Source of the DNA: Neostapfia colusana
Lineage: Eukaryota; Streptophyta; Magnoliopsida; Poales; Poaceae
Direction: 5' to 3'
NCBI GenBank assembly: GCA_030760725.1
Contig: JASWHV010000001.1
Span: 72,871,683-72,935,682 of the forward strand
DNA: 64,000 nucleotides
The translations under genes were made by a program, and so were the position numbers. The stretch's first letter is position 1. Each line of letters begins with the position of its first letter. Below, piece by piece: positions 1 through 10,290 of the stretch. The notes below the pieces were generated by a model that was not told the DNA's origin, did no database searches, and saw only the letters and a list, made by a program, of their open reading frames with translations.

Positions 1-1313
1 CCTGGAGAGTTTACAGCTAGCATATTGTTCATTTGTGTGGTTGCTAGGTCATGCTTCTTAACAAACCCTTGAGCAATGAACGAGTGGGTAGCACCAGAAT
101 CAAACAGCAGGGTTGCAAGGTGTAAATTGGCAGGAAACTTACCAACTACCACGTCGGGTGCCTCTTGTGCTTCCTCCATAGTGACGTGGTTCACCCGTCC
201 TCTCATTACATTCTGCTGTTGTGGCTGCGCAGGCTTCTTCTTTGGGCATTTATGGGCGTAGTGCCCCACTTCACCACAACTAAAACATTGCACCCCAACC
301 TTAGGTGCCTGGCCTTTGTTGTCTTGGGGTTGGTTTGGGGGTCCTTGTACTGCTGGTCGAGGTGGATATGCGGGGCGAGGCTGCTGTACAAACTGACGTT
401 GCGGCTGTGCTGGTGCTGCCGGAGGCCTGTAGTTCGGGTTGTACCATCTTGGTGCTGAGTAGGGTACCGCAGCACGGTTCGTCTGCCCTGCTGGTTTCTG
501 CATCAGACGGGAGCGGGTGTTGCTCTCTGAGGCTTGATGTGACCAACCGGCCTTCCTCTTGTTCTCATTTTCCAAGGCCTTCAGCTTCCTTTCTACCACA
601 AACGCTCTGTCCACCATCTTTTGAAAGCTTTCATACTCATTTGAGGACATTGCACACTGCATCTCTGCGATAAGTCCTTCCACAAAACAATCTTGTTTCT
701 GCTCATCAGTCTCTATGTCCCGCGGGGCATAACGGGATAGTTGAGTAAATTTAGTGAGGTATTCCCTCACCGTCATGTTTCCCTGCTGCAGTCCCAAAAA
801 CTCCTTCCTCTTGTTTTTGAGTTCACCTCTTGGGATGTAATGGTTGCGGAAGCTACGCTTGAACTCTTCCCAAGTGATATTCTCAGGGTCATGATGGGCG
901 GCCACGTAGGCGGTCCACCAATCAGCAGCAGGTCCATGCAATTGATGAGAGGCAAACAGCACCCTCTCATACCCTTGGCACTGTATGATCCTCATCTTAC
1001 TTTCAATGGTCTTCAGCCAATCATCTGCCTCCAGAGGTTCAGCAGCACTTGCAAACTTTGGAGGTTGAGTTCCTAGAAACTCACTCAACCTTGGTTGGCG
1101 TGGTGCAGCCTGTGGAGGTGGAACTTGATGCAAGTTGGCCACCACTTGAGTCAAGTTCTGGATGAGCTGATTTTGATTCTCCAGCATTTGGTGGAGGGGA
1201 TCAACTCCTTCACGGCGACCACCCCGGTCCTGGCCTCCAGAAAGATGAGGGTTGCATGCCTCATCGTTGTTGTTGGCGGGGTTGGCAGCATGTCCTTTTC
1301 CTCTTCCGGCCAT
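1..1313 (-). CDS. gag: Intact gag polyprotein with start of protease (partial, runs off left edge)
   Basis: Starts at the ATG at 1311-1313 and stays open for 437 codons to the window edge. Gag forms the particle that packages the element RNA. Near residues 95-240 is the retrotransposon gag core, with the recognisable blocks ADDWLKTIE, GPAADWW and FRNHYIPRGE. A proline/glutamine-rich linker follows. The CCHC zinc knuckle (CFSCGEVGHYAHKC) is near residues 344-357. About 50 residues later comes the aspartic protease signature LLFDSGATHSF (DSGAT at 87-101), so gag and protease share one frame. The start is supported by alignment to the gag start in element I at 58070. No stop or frameshift was found on full reading. 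A complete gag suggests a fairly recent insertion. Confidence 0.93.
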   Translation of the reverse strand, partial: MAGRGKGHAANPANNNDEACNPHLSGGQDRGGRREGVDPLHQMLENQNQLIQNLTQVVANLHQVPPPQAAPRQPRLSEFLGTQPPKFASAAEPLEADDWLKTIESKMRIIQCQGYERVLFASHQLHGPAADWWTAYVAAHHDPENITWEEFKRSFRNHYIPRGELKNKRKEFLGLQQGNMTVREYLTKFTQLSRYAPRDIETDEQKQDCFVEGLIAEMQCAMSSNEYESFQKMVDRAFVVERKLKALENENKRKAGWSHQASESNTRSRLMQKPAGQTNRAAVPYSAPRWYNPNYRPPAAPAQPQRQFVQQPRPAYPPRPAVQGPPNQPQDNKGQAPKVGVQCFSCGEVGHYAHKCPKKKPAQPQQQNVMRGRVNHVTMEEAQEAPDVVVGKFPANLHLATLLFDSGATHSFIAQGFVKKHDLATTQMNNMLAVNSP

Positions 1314-1617
1314 CTGGCAGAATCAACCAATGTTAATTTGAAAGCATTTAGTATCATCTTACTACTTTCATTTGTTTGTACTTTGAAGTGTTGAGGCTTT
1401 GTTATTCTTCTCTAAGGGTTCACTTTTCACACAAAAATAAATGCAATATTATTTCATGTGGGTTCACACACCAAAACAAAACAATCTAAAGACGAGGTTG
1501 TGGACAATTGCTCATGGCTTCCACAACTCACGTCACACACCAAGCATTATCACACCATTAACTTAACTTAACGACTCGCTTATTCGACATCTTGCTGACT
1601 AAGGGAGGGACTCTACA
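1314..1617 (-). other. Spacer between orf0 and gag of E1
   Basis: This is AT-rich and has no coding signal on either strand. The same spacer is recognisable in element I at 58071-58388, so it is part of the element's leader and not an insertion. Confidence 0.6.
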
Positions 1618-2396
1618 CTACTCGTTTTCTTGAGCTGGCTCCTCGGGATCTTCCTCTTCATTTCGGCTGCCTTTTGACTCTGCTTTGGGTGGGGAGGCTG
1701 CTGGTGGAGAAGTGCGACGACGCCTGATCGCTCGGTGATCTGGGGAGTCAGGAGTCCATGTATCATTCACAGTGACACACAGTTCATTCCCATCTCCTCT
1801 TTCTCTCGCCCTTAAGCAGGCTCGCAGCAACGCCTCCGTTTCCTTCAGGGTGTCTCGGACATCCTGAAGCTCTTGTTGACACTCCTGCAGTCGAGTGCTG
1901 AGCATAGCAGCATCTTCCAAGCACAAGTCCATGTGCTCATGAGAAGTCCCTTGCTGCACCGGCGGATACTTGTACTCCGTGGTACCACTCTCACGTTGGA
2001 GGACATACATGTACTCAGTTTTGTCCAAATGGCGACGATAGATGTGACTCTGGCAGGTGATGGCCTCCCAGGTGACATCTTCTCCGCATCGACCTGTGTC
2101 GCTACACAAGCTGGAGAGTGGTGAATCTTAAGCAGCTGATTTTCGTGTATGATCCTCATCTCTGAACTCCATTCTTCCCTCTTCTCACGGATGGTCCTGG
2201 TGGAGTTATAGTGGATGATTAGCTTGCCCGTATTGCTGGCGGCTTCGAGCATACGCCGAAGACGGCGCAATAAGCCTCCTACTAACAATCCGTAGGAAAG
2301 GTACGTCACCGGACGGCTCTCCTCTCTCTCGGCAAGGGCAACTACGGGAACTCTCCCTCCTGTGGACTTGCGAGAGGTGCGAATCATGCGAACCAT
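1618..2396 (-). pseudogene. orf0: extra ORF upstream of gag, broken by a one-base deletion
   Basis: A reading frame starts at the ATG at 2394-2396, is lost near 2077-2090, and resumes in the next frame to a stop near 1618. Element I has one extra C at the matching place (near 58840), so a single-base deletion explains the break. The product would be about 260 residues: a basic N-terminus (MVRMIRTSRK), a middle with WEAITCQSHIYRRH, a heptad-like coiled coil (STRLQECQQELQDVRDTLKE), a DTWTPDSPD motif, a run of arginines, and an acidic tail. Extra ORFs in this place are known for rice RIRE3/RIRE8-type elements and have no assigned function. The layout resembles the orf0 of element H, and the TWTxDSP motif recurs in element G. 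Confidence 0.75.
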
Positions 2397-2598
2397 CTAA
2401 AAACAAAAAGAATTTAAACTTAGGTTAGATAAACTTTTAAACAAAAATCCTATTTTGAATGAAAATTGGGGTAAGATGAAGAAAGTGACTTCATTAAATA
2501 ACACTTTTCAACACACACCTTGTAAAATAGTTTTTAAGAAAATAGGGCCCTTAAATACGTCCATTTCTACCTATGTCCACGTTCCTACGGGCAACCTT

Positions 2599-2611
2599 GG
2601 CTCTGATACCA
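2599..2611 (-). other. Primer binding site of E1 (tRNA-iMet type)
   Basis: The minus strand reads TGGTATCAGAGCC four bases inside the 5' LTR end. It is complementary to the 3' end of plant initiator methionine tRNA and would prime minus-strand DNA synthesis. Confidence 0.9.
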
Positions 2612-3224
2612 CATCTGTCACACCCGGTTTTTCCGAAGAACAACCAAGTGAATATCACATGTATGCCAGGATCATTTTCTCATACATGTGATGACAAATA
2701 GTGAAGCATCATTTATTACAAGCCAGGTGTCGAATATAAATAAGTCTTACAAAGCATATGTCTCGATGGACGATAAATAGTTCATTACAAATAAATAAAC
2801 TAGCAGCGGAATATTATTCTTGAGGGCTCCATCACAGGCGTTGCCCGGGGGTCTCCATGAACCTAGAAACCTTCTTTGGGTCCAAAGTCTTGGTCATTAT
2901 ACACCACCTCACTATCTTGACCTGAGCAGCAATATAAACCAACAAAATATGCAAGGTTAAGTACCAATGGTACTCAGCAAGTGTGGGAACGTTATGTCAT
3001 GCATGGCTAGAACAAGGAGAGGTTGAACTCATGGTTAAAGCACTATGCAATTAATTCCTATCACCTTAGCTTATTAAGCACCTACATTACTACACAGGTG
3101 AAATGGTCCCAATCTCCCATCCCATCATCATAATCCAATAACCATAACATGATTTCCAATGTTAAGCTCCCCGCTTAACAACCACAACTTCCAAAACCAT
3201 AAATCCTCTAATGATGAATAAGTC

Positions 3225-3700
3225 CAAGCTGCTCTTGACCGTGAGCACGGCTGTCATGACAGTTTTGACTCTGCGGAGTTCGTACCACTGTACCCACATG
3301 TAGTGATTTCATCCCCCGTTGCCGGGTGGACTAAAAGAACCTCCATTATGCCAGTGGCTATGAACCACATTCACACTTCCCAGGTGTGTAGCCAGAAGAT
3401 CACTACGAAGCCTTTACAAAGGGATTCCCAACGAGCGTGGGCCCACTGAGGTTTCACCCCTAACAGCATACAAGAGGCTCCAACCCCGCTGCAGTGGCCC
3501 CCTCTTGAGCCTTGCGGTTCATATGGTAGTCCAGCTGACACCTATTCCCCGCACCATCCAACACACCCATACTACGCCGGGGATACACCTAATTAATTGG
3601 CCAAGCTGCCCCATCTCAGCATGTGGTTGGCACGGTAAAGCCAGGTTACATGCTCCATGAACCGGTCCTTAGGATCCAGGCAAGTACTAAACACAAACCC
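3225..3700 (-). other. Conserved LTR leader block with 12-bp palindrome (E1 copy)
   Basis: This block contains the perfect palindrome CTGTCATGACAG at 3251-3262. It aligns in order with blocks in C (9860-10290), B (19085-19540), G (24690-25160 and 63350-63820) and I (51985-52455, 59975-60445). Shared landmarks include CCATTATGCCAGT-like, ATTCCCCGC and CCGGTCCTTAG segments. It lies about 2 kb downstream of the TATA box, so it would be part of the transcript leader. Confidence 0.7.
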
Positions 3701-5638
3701 GAGTCTCGTGCACCCAACACACAACCAAAACATCCAACTTGCCTTGATCCCTACCTCTGCATAACTCACAATATCTCATTCAAGAGTATGGTCAAATAAA
3801 CTGATGATCTCATATCCCAAACATCCCATTCTAAGCATGGCTAAGCATATGCATAATAATAAATGACATGATAAAATGAATCCCAACCCAAGCTACAAGG
3901 AAACAAGATAATGCAATTCTAGGGAAACTTCCTAGCATGGGTTTCATATTTCATTTGACAATGCAAATAATTCTATCTACACATCCTAGCATAGGATCAA
4001 AGTGGTCAAGGACACTTGCCTCCTTCCTGCTGCTCTTGAAATGGGTAGTCCTGATCTTGGAAAGGAATAACTTGCTCTTGAGCAGGTTCTACATCATACC
4101 ATCACACATAGCAAAAGAAAAACAACAATCCATAAGACATAGTTCACACTTCCACTTCATACAAACCACACATTCACATTTATGAAAGTCATTCACCATT
4201 ATATGTGTTGTGGTTACTCTATGTGTGTTGATTTGTGTCTTGCATACACTTTTAATCATATGTATATGATTCCTACTTTTGTATTCACATTTATGCTTGC
4301 ATACTATATATATGAGTTTCCAATTTAAATAAATTCCTTATATTCAATTACTACACCTTTTAGCTACCAAGTATGCATGAAAGGTATTTTCCTTCTCCAT
4401 ATGTGTCTTCATAATTTCTACCACCCTAAACTGAATCCTTTGGATTTTAGAACTCCATTTATCATTTACTAGTTGCTATATTTTCAGATTTATTTCCTAT
4501 GCCTAAATGTGAACTTTATTATGAAAATAACAAGACACCTCATCTAAAAAGAATAGGTTCTGATCTAAAATATTTACTAATATATTTTTGACTTTTTCCT
4601 CTGATGTAAACTATTTTACAATTATTTTCCCTATTTTCTAAAACTATTCATTACTTAAAATTGTGTCCCTAAATGTGAATAATAAATTAAACAGATTCAA
4701 CTCAGCCCAAAATATCTTTTTTATCTCACTCGGTCACTTCAAAGTTTTCTAAATACTGAGAAAGTTTTTAATTTAATTATGACAATATGTTTGTCCCACT
4801 TTTTAATTTTTAAACACTAGCCACATATTCAATTTCCTAAATTAAATACTAAACAGGGCTAAAAAGTTAAACTTACCCCACTATAGGGTCTATAATATTA
4901 TTTTCAGAATTCCCAGGGGTCTAGCTACACTTATCAGAGGTGTTTTTCCTAATTTTTATTAAGTCCAGGGGTTAAAACTGATTTTTAAATGAATTTACAT
5001 GATTTTCTGGAGTTCCAGGGGCTAGATCAGAAGTTTCCGGGGCTAGCTCTTATTTCCCGAGGACCCCAGGGGGTAGCACGTAAGATTTCCAGTCTTTATA
5101 ATGCGGGGCTGACGTGGACCGTCCGATTTTAAACCGACGGCCGAGATTATAACATCGAACCGGTACGCGGGGGTTTAAACCCTACCGTGCGATTTAAAAT
5201 AACCAGCGCACAAGCGGCCACGTCGCTCTGATCGAGCACGGGCGGCGCTGCCGGCGGCGCATGGCGGCGGGAAGCGGCGATCTCGCTGGAGACTTTCGGA
5301 TCTTCGAGAATTCTTCCTAGAACTGTGATTTTATGGCATAGATCGGTAGAGGGGAGGTCGGGGATCTCACCTCGGGGGTTTTCTTGAGCTCGGAGGTCCT
5401 GGAAAGTGATCGGCGACGAGTTCCGAGGCGAAACCACGGCGAAGCTCGTCGGCGCTGTGTTTACACCGCAAGTCACCGAGTTTTCTGCACCTGCAATGTT
5501 CCCCGGAGGCGGTGGATCAAGACCAGCGAGTTAGATCGGAATTTCCGAGCTTAGATCGGCCAGAATTCGCCGGAGAAGTCTCGGTTCTCACCGGAGGAAA
5601 ATCGGCGGATCGCGTGGGAAAAACAGAACGAGGCCGGG

Positions 5639-5650
5639 GTTTTTATAGAC
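5639..5650 (-). promoter_or_regulatory. TATA box of the E1 LTR
   Basis: The minus strand reads GTCTATAAAAAC between an AT-rich U3 and a GC-rich leader. The same box stands at 54405-54412 and 62391-62400 in the element I LTRs. Promoter activity is inferred from position and conservation. Confidence 0.6.
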
Positions 5651-6055
5651 GGGGGAGGGCGGCGGGGTGGTTTAGATCATGTCCGCGTCACCTACGAACA
5701 GAATTCAGCGGGGATACGCCGAAATCCCGATCGGTTTTGATTTGGGCGCGAGGGAGTTCGGCGCTGGCGCGAGGTAGACGACGATCGGGTGGGCCCCGCC
5801 TGTCAGTGTGAGGCAGCAGCGCGCGCGGCTGCGGGCTGGCGCGGGCGCTGGCTGGGCCGGCTGGTGGGTTTCGGCCCACTGGCCGGTTTTTTTTCTGTTT
5901 TCTCTTTTTCTTTTTCCATTTCTTTTCTGATTTGAGTTTAATTTGAATTCCAGTTTGAATTTGAATTTTTGCAAAACATGCAACCCGTTCAAAAATTTTT
6001 AAATCCCCCTCTTAACAGGATTTAGGGTTTTGAATCAAAATTTTGTGGTGTTACA

Positions 6056-6257
6056 ATAGGCGGGCGTGAGTTGTACAAATTAGACTTCCGCTGTGTAATA
6101 AAGACACGAGTTTGTAACTAAGTATTGTACCAGTTTGTACAGTTTCAGTTTGTTTTCCTATGTAATACAATGTATCCTTATGATGTGTGCTGTCGGGTGT
6201 CGCATCGTGCGGCACCACCCTCTGCGATCCTGGATGAGCGGATTCCGGTCCGCCACA
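6056..6257 (+). mobile_element. F: terminal 202 bp of another long LTR (stub)
   Basis: In plus orientation this ends ...GGTCCGCCACA. It resembles the end of the solo LTR at about 18105-18298, sharing ACTTCCGCTGT, TTATGTAATACA and TGTGTGCTGT-type segments. E1 is inserted in it on the left, so the rest of F should lie left of the window. On the right it abuts the pol of C, and TTTGT (6258-6262) would be its target duplication. The LTR class is well supported. Whether F is a solo LTR or one end of a complete element cannot be seen. Confidence 0.65.
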
Positions 6258-6970
6258 TTTGTTAACCAAAAAGACATAACGGTATATTCATACGAACCAT
6301 ACCGTGTTTGAAATGCAGTCTTGTGTATGTCGGAGGGCTTAATCTTCAGCTAGAAGTATCCCAACCGAAGATCAATCTTGGAGAAAATTCGGGCACCTTT
6401 CATTTGGTTGAACAGGTCCTCTATATGGGGCAGCTGATATTTATTCTTGATCGTCACCTCACTGAGAGACCTATAATCCACACACATCCTTTGGGTCCCA
6501 TCCTTCATGTCTACTAAGAGCACGGGGGCTCCCCATGGTGACGAGCTCGGGCGTATAAAACCCTTTTCTAGCTGCTCCTGAATTTGCTTCTTAAGTTCCA
6601 CTAGTTCATTAACGGGCATCCTATATGGCCTCTTCGCTATAGGTGCAGTTACAGGTACTAAATCAATGGCAAACTCAATGTCCCGGTCAGGTGGCATACC
6701 TGGAAGTTCTTCCGGGAACACGTCCGAATATTCTAGAACCACCAGAATGCTTTCCAATGTTGCTTCTTCGACGTGGTTCCACGTTGCCTTCCGGTTGCCG
6801 GTTGGGCTGATTTGAACTCAATACGAGTACCGTGCTCATTTGTCAACTGCACACTTCTTTCAGCACATTGGATCACTCCGTTGTGCTTGCTTAACCAATC
6901 CATTCCAAGTATTATATCAATCCCTTGAGAATCCAAGACAATAAGGTTGGCATGGAAATCTACCCCCCCT
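6258..6970 (-). pseudogene. pol: C pol fragment: end of protease and N-terminal half of RT
   Basis: Recognisable blocks in order are IDIILGMDWL (protease end), YSDVFPEELPGMPPDR, GFIRPSSSPWGAPVL, CVDYRSL, NKYQLPHIEDLF and FSKIDLR. It contains a one-base deletion near 6785 and an in-frame TAG replacing CAG near 6355, both seen by comparison with element G. An extra G in a C/G run near 6965 shifts it relative to gag. The sequence stops inside RT at the F junction, before the catalytic FIDD box, so no polymerase could be made. Confidence 0.88.
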
Positions 6971-8401
6971 TATTTTAAGGTTTACTTTTGGACATACTAT
7001 ATTAGTTCTCATCTCTCCACCGGAAGAATTAACTAACATAGTGTGTTTCATGTGTGATATGGGCAGATTATACTTGGCAACATACTTGGATGATATGAAT
7101 GAATGCGATGCTCCGGAATCAAATAAAACAGTAGCTGGGTTGGAGTTGGCAAGGAACATACCAATCACGACGTCCTCAGCCTGTTGCGCCTCCTCAGCGG
7201 AGACATGATTCACGTTGCCACGAGCGTAGTCCTGCTGTCCACGGTTACCTTGATTAGCTCCTCCGTTCGGCCGTGGGTTCTGCTTGGGCACGTTGGTCGG
7301 CTGTCCAAGGCCTTTCGTCGGGCACTGACTTGCAAAGTGTCCAGTCTCTCCGCATGAAAAGCATGCCTTGTTACCCAAGACAGCAGGAACGTTGCGGCGA
7401 GGGTGGTCTTGAGCATATGCGCCCATGTTGGGATGGGGCGCATAAGGCAAAGGCACACGAGGTGCTTGCACAAAAGGACGTTGCTGCGGTGGTGGATTAG
7501 GGCGAGGTGGGTTTGTAGGGCGGAAAGTAGAAGCGGACGAGCCATACTGTGGTGGAGCTGGAGGCATGAAACGGGGACGTACATTGCTCCCTTGTGGCTG
7601 GTATGGCATCTTCCTCTTGCCCTCTTGCTCGATCTCAAGGATCTTGCTCTCAACCACTATAGCTTTGTCAACAAGCTTCTGGAAGTTTGCATAGTCGTTG
7701 TTGAGAAGCTGAACTTGGATCTCATTGTTCAACCCTCTCATGAACAAGTATTGCTTCCTTCGATCCGAGTTGACGTCTTCTGGAGCATACCTTGAAAGCT
7801 GCGTGAACTTGTTGAGGTACTCATTCACGCTCTTCTTTCCTTGACGGAGACCTTCGAACTCTTGCCTTTTAAGCATCATGACTCCCGCAGGGACGTAATG
7901 AGAGCGGAAACTCTCCTTGAATTCAGCCCAAGTGATAGTCTCCTTGTTGTCATGAGCGTTGCAAAGAGCGTCCCACCAGTCAGCGGCTGCTCCCATAAGT
8001 TGGTGCGATGCGAAGAGAACTTTCTCTCAATCATTGCACTGAACAATAGCAAGCTTCTTCGCCATGGACTTCAACCAATCATCAGCCTCCATGGGATCAT
8101 TAGATTGTGCAAAAGCAGGTGGTCGAGTCCTCATGAACTCTCCCAATCTGTTGTGAGCCGGCGGTGGTGGCGGTGGTGGTGCAGGAACGGGGTTAGGATT
8201 GTTGTTGTTGTTGGCTTGCAGCTGACCCAAAGTTTGGATCATAGTTTGCATGAGATGGTTCTTCATAGCCATCAACCGTTGAAGGTTGTTTGCACCAGCC
8301 CCGGGGTTAGCATTCTCAGGAACTTCATCGTGGCCATCCTCTTGTGGTTCATGGTTGCCACGAACGTTCGTCCTTTGATTGCTGGCATTTTCCCTCACCA
8401 T
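6917..8401 (-). pseudogene. gag: C gag with start of protease, one nonsense codon
   Basis: The frame starts at the ATG at 8399-8401 (MVRENASNQRTN), matching the gag start of G at 26791. A TGA near 8024-8026 stands where G has CAG. The rest stays open to 6917. The gag core (EADDWLKSM, GAAADWWDA, FRSHYVPAGV) is followed by a proline-rich linker. The zinc knuckle CFSCGETGHFASQC is near 7330-7370, and the protease site LFDSGASHSF is near 7100. The final residues before 6917 are out of frame because of a G inserted in a run of six near 6965. Apart from these two lesions it is well preserved. Confidence 0.9.
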
Positions 8402-9094
8402 CTGTGAGAGAGAGTTGGGTGGAATAGAAAAGAGAAGTTTAGATTGATACCCCAGCTATATACATCAAGGTGTATGAACTAAATATCTTCTTCTATTAAT
8501 ATCAGCCTATAACAGGTTGTGAACACATGCCGAAACATCTCATATCTCTCTACTATATGTGGGCGTGGATATTCGTAGAAGTGTCCCACAACTCATACTA
8601 AGCACACAAACACAAGCAACCATCACAAAAGTTTAACACCCCACTCCTATTTACGCTACTACGATTTAAAAGTTCCTATTACGACTTTATTCAATGGAAG
8701 AACCTAAACTTAATTATGTGAACTGGTGTTGTTCCCGCCGTGTGACGGGGGTGGTCCATCGGACACCTCAATGGGGTTAAGTGCTCTCCCACGTGATGGT
8801 GAACTAGTGCTTATGTGTGTCGTGCTCTCCTGGTCACCGGTATCTAAAAATAGGACATGAGAAACATTGGAGAAGGAAGAAAAAACTCCAAAACTTCAGA
8901 AGTTAAGGAGCAAGGAAGCAAAGGTGTGGCTATCCAAAAGAAGAGAAAAGAGGGGCTGAAAATAGCACTTTGCGGTGGCTGAATTGACAAGGAAGTGTAG
9001 CAGCAAGCAATTTTCGAAAATAGAAGTTTAGAGGAGTGTTCCTATGTGTTTTAGAGTGTCCATTCTACCTAGGCTTGCATCCTACGGTCAAAGT
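8402..9094 (-). other. C leader between primer site and gag, with orf0 remnant (8722-8850)
   Basis: A start corresponding to the G orf0 start (ATACCGGTGACCAGG) can be followed on the minus strand from about 8850. Most of the coiled-coil part is missing, so the frame jumps from the N-terminal segment to the segment just before the orf0 stop (about 8722-8760). The remaining sequence is AT-rich and matches the G leader. It would encode no recognisable protein. Confidence 0.55.
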
Positions 9095-9107
9095 GGCTCT
9101 GATACCA
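9095..9107 (-). other. Primer binding site of C
   Basis: The minus strand reads TGGTATCAGAGCC three bases inside the LTR end (9111), complementary to initiator methionine tRNA. Confidence 0.88.
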
Positions 9108-9859
9108 ATCTGAGACGCCCGGTCTCGTGAAAACAGAACCCAGCTAATGCATATGTGTGCCCAGGATGTTCATCACACATATACATGTAATCCACTAACT
9201 GAATTCAGAATATAACCATGAATAAATAGGGTTTAAGTATTTTATTACAATGACTCATGAACCTCTAACTTATTCTAGCAGCGGAAGTCTCTAAACGATA
9301 GCGGAAGCAAAACTAAACAGCAGCAGCTCCATCTTCAACTCCACAGGCAAGTTGATGGTAGTTCGCACGCCTAGTACTCCACATGATCTTCGAAGTACTC
9401 CTCTCCTGTTGCTGATTTTTGTATGATAATGCAAGGGTGAGTACATGCCGTACTCAGCAAGTTTGTGAAAAGTATGACATGTAGCTTACAGCAAGGTAGG
9501 GAATAAAAAGGCTCATTGCAGAAAACAAAGTTTATTTCACAAACGTGATAAAAACAGCAACTATCTTTTAGTGAATTTAATCCCAACATATATTTAAGTA
9601 AAACAGCAACATACCTCCTTCATGATTCACCACTTTTCATGTCTCAACCAACCATTAATCTTTCTCAACTTTATCTCATGCTTATAGTAACCATCTCATG
9701 TTCATATCCATCTCATAATCATATAACCGAAAACCAAACTTATTGCCATGACTCAACTGTCCCGAAACCAATCCCAATAACCATACCATAACCATAACCA
9801 AATAACCATCCCAAGTTTCCATCCAAAATTTCCCTCTAATCATGTGAGTTGGCTAGGCG

Positions 9860-10290
9860 CTTGTGACCGTAAGAATGGCTATCATGATAGTTTTACACTC
9901 TTAAGAGGTGGCACCACTTCACCCACAAGTTTGTGATTTCATCACCCGTCTGCGACTGCAGAACCTCCACTATACCAGTACACAACCGTCGGTGTATGGC
10001 CAAGAGATCACAAAATAGCCTTTACAAATGGGCTACTAGATGTATGGACTCACTACGGTTTCACCAGCAGGCTCGAATCACCATTCTCCCACCTACGGGC
10101 CCCCTCTTGTGCCATGCAGTTCCCAGGGCAGTCCTCTCTCGACTCCCATTCCCCGCGCCTTCCACGGTCCATAACAATCTAGCAACTTAACTAATTAGTC
10201 AGCTAAGCCGCACCCATATTTGGCCTTGTGGTGACACTGTTTCCCTGGCATGTGCTGGCATGAACCGGTCCTTAGATCTACGGCAAGTAA
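9860..10290 (-). other. Conserved LTR leader block (C copy)
   Basis: Contains CTATCATGATAG at 9879-9890. Compared with the E1 and I version (CTGTCATGACAG), both arms differ, so the palindrome stays perfect. It is followed by the shared landmarks ATTCCCCGCGCC and CCGGTCCTTAGATCT. Confidence 0.68.

Larger units (their letters stand above)
1..6055 (-). mobile_element. Element E1: 5' part of a Ty3/gypsy chromovirus, pol and 3' LTR beyond the left edge
   Basis: Read on the minus strand, this holds a 5' LTR (2616-6055), a primer binding site, an orf0 reading frame, and gag running into protease at the window edge. It is the least damaged copy here: gag is fully open and orf0 has a single one-base deletion. 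The flank to the right (ATAGG at 6056-6060) is the expected 5-bp target duplication, but its partner lies outside the window. The LTR, orf0 and gag start match element I, so E1 and I are one family. Placement in the Tekay/Del lineage rests on the long LTR, orf0 and the chromodomain seen in I. Pol is not visible, so its autonomy cannot be judged. Confidence 0.9.
2616..6055 (-). repeat. 5' LTR of E1 (3440 bp)
   Basis: On the minus strand it begins TGTAACACCACAA and ends ACCGGGTGTGACA, next to the primer site. It aligns along its length with the two LTRs of element I (51387-54802, 59378-62776). The U3 side (about 5650-6055) is AT-rich, with repeated GAATTTGAAT-like runs. A TATA-like box lies near 5640. 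Downstream comes a GC-rich first transcribed part (about 5100-5640), then a long AT-rich stretch (3780-5100), then a conserved block (3225-3700) shared with the unrelated-length LTRs of C, B and G. Several short open frames in the GC-rich part are not conserved with I and are not called. Confidence 0.92.

Noticed and set aside
2455..2691. Plus-strand open frame of 78 codons across the primer site
   Set aside because: It spans the primer binding site and LTR end of a minus-strand element and is not conserved in element I.
6051..6269. Minus-strand 72-codon open frame
   Set aside because: It crosses the E1-F-C junctions and is explained by the LTR stub.
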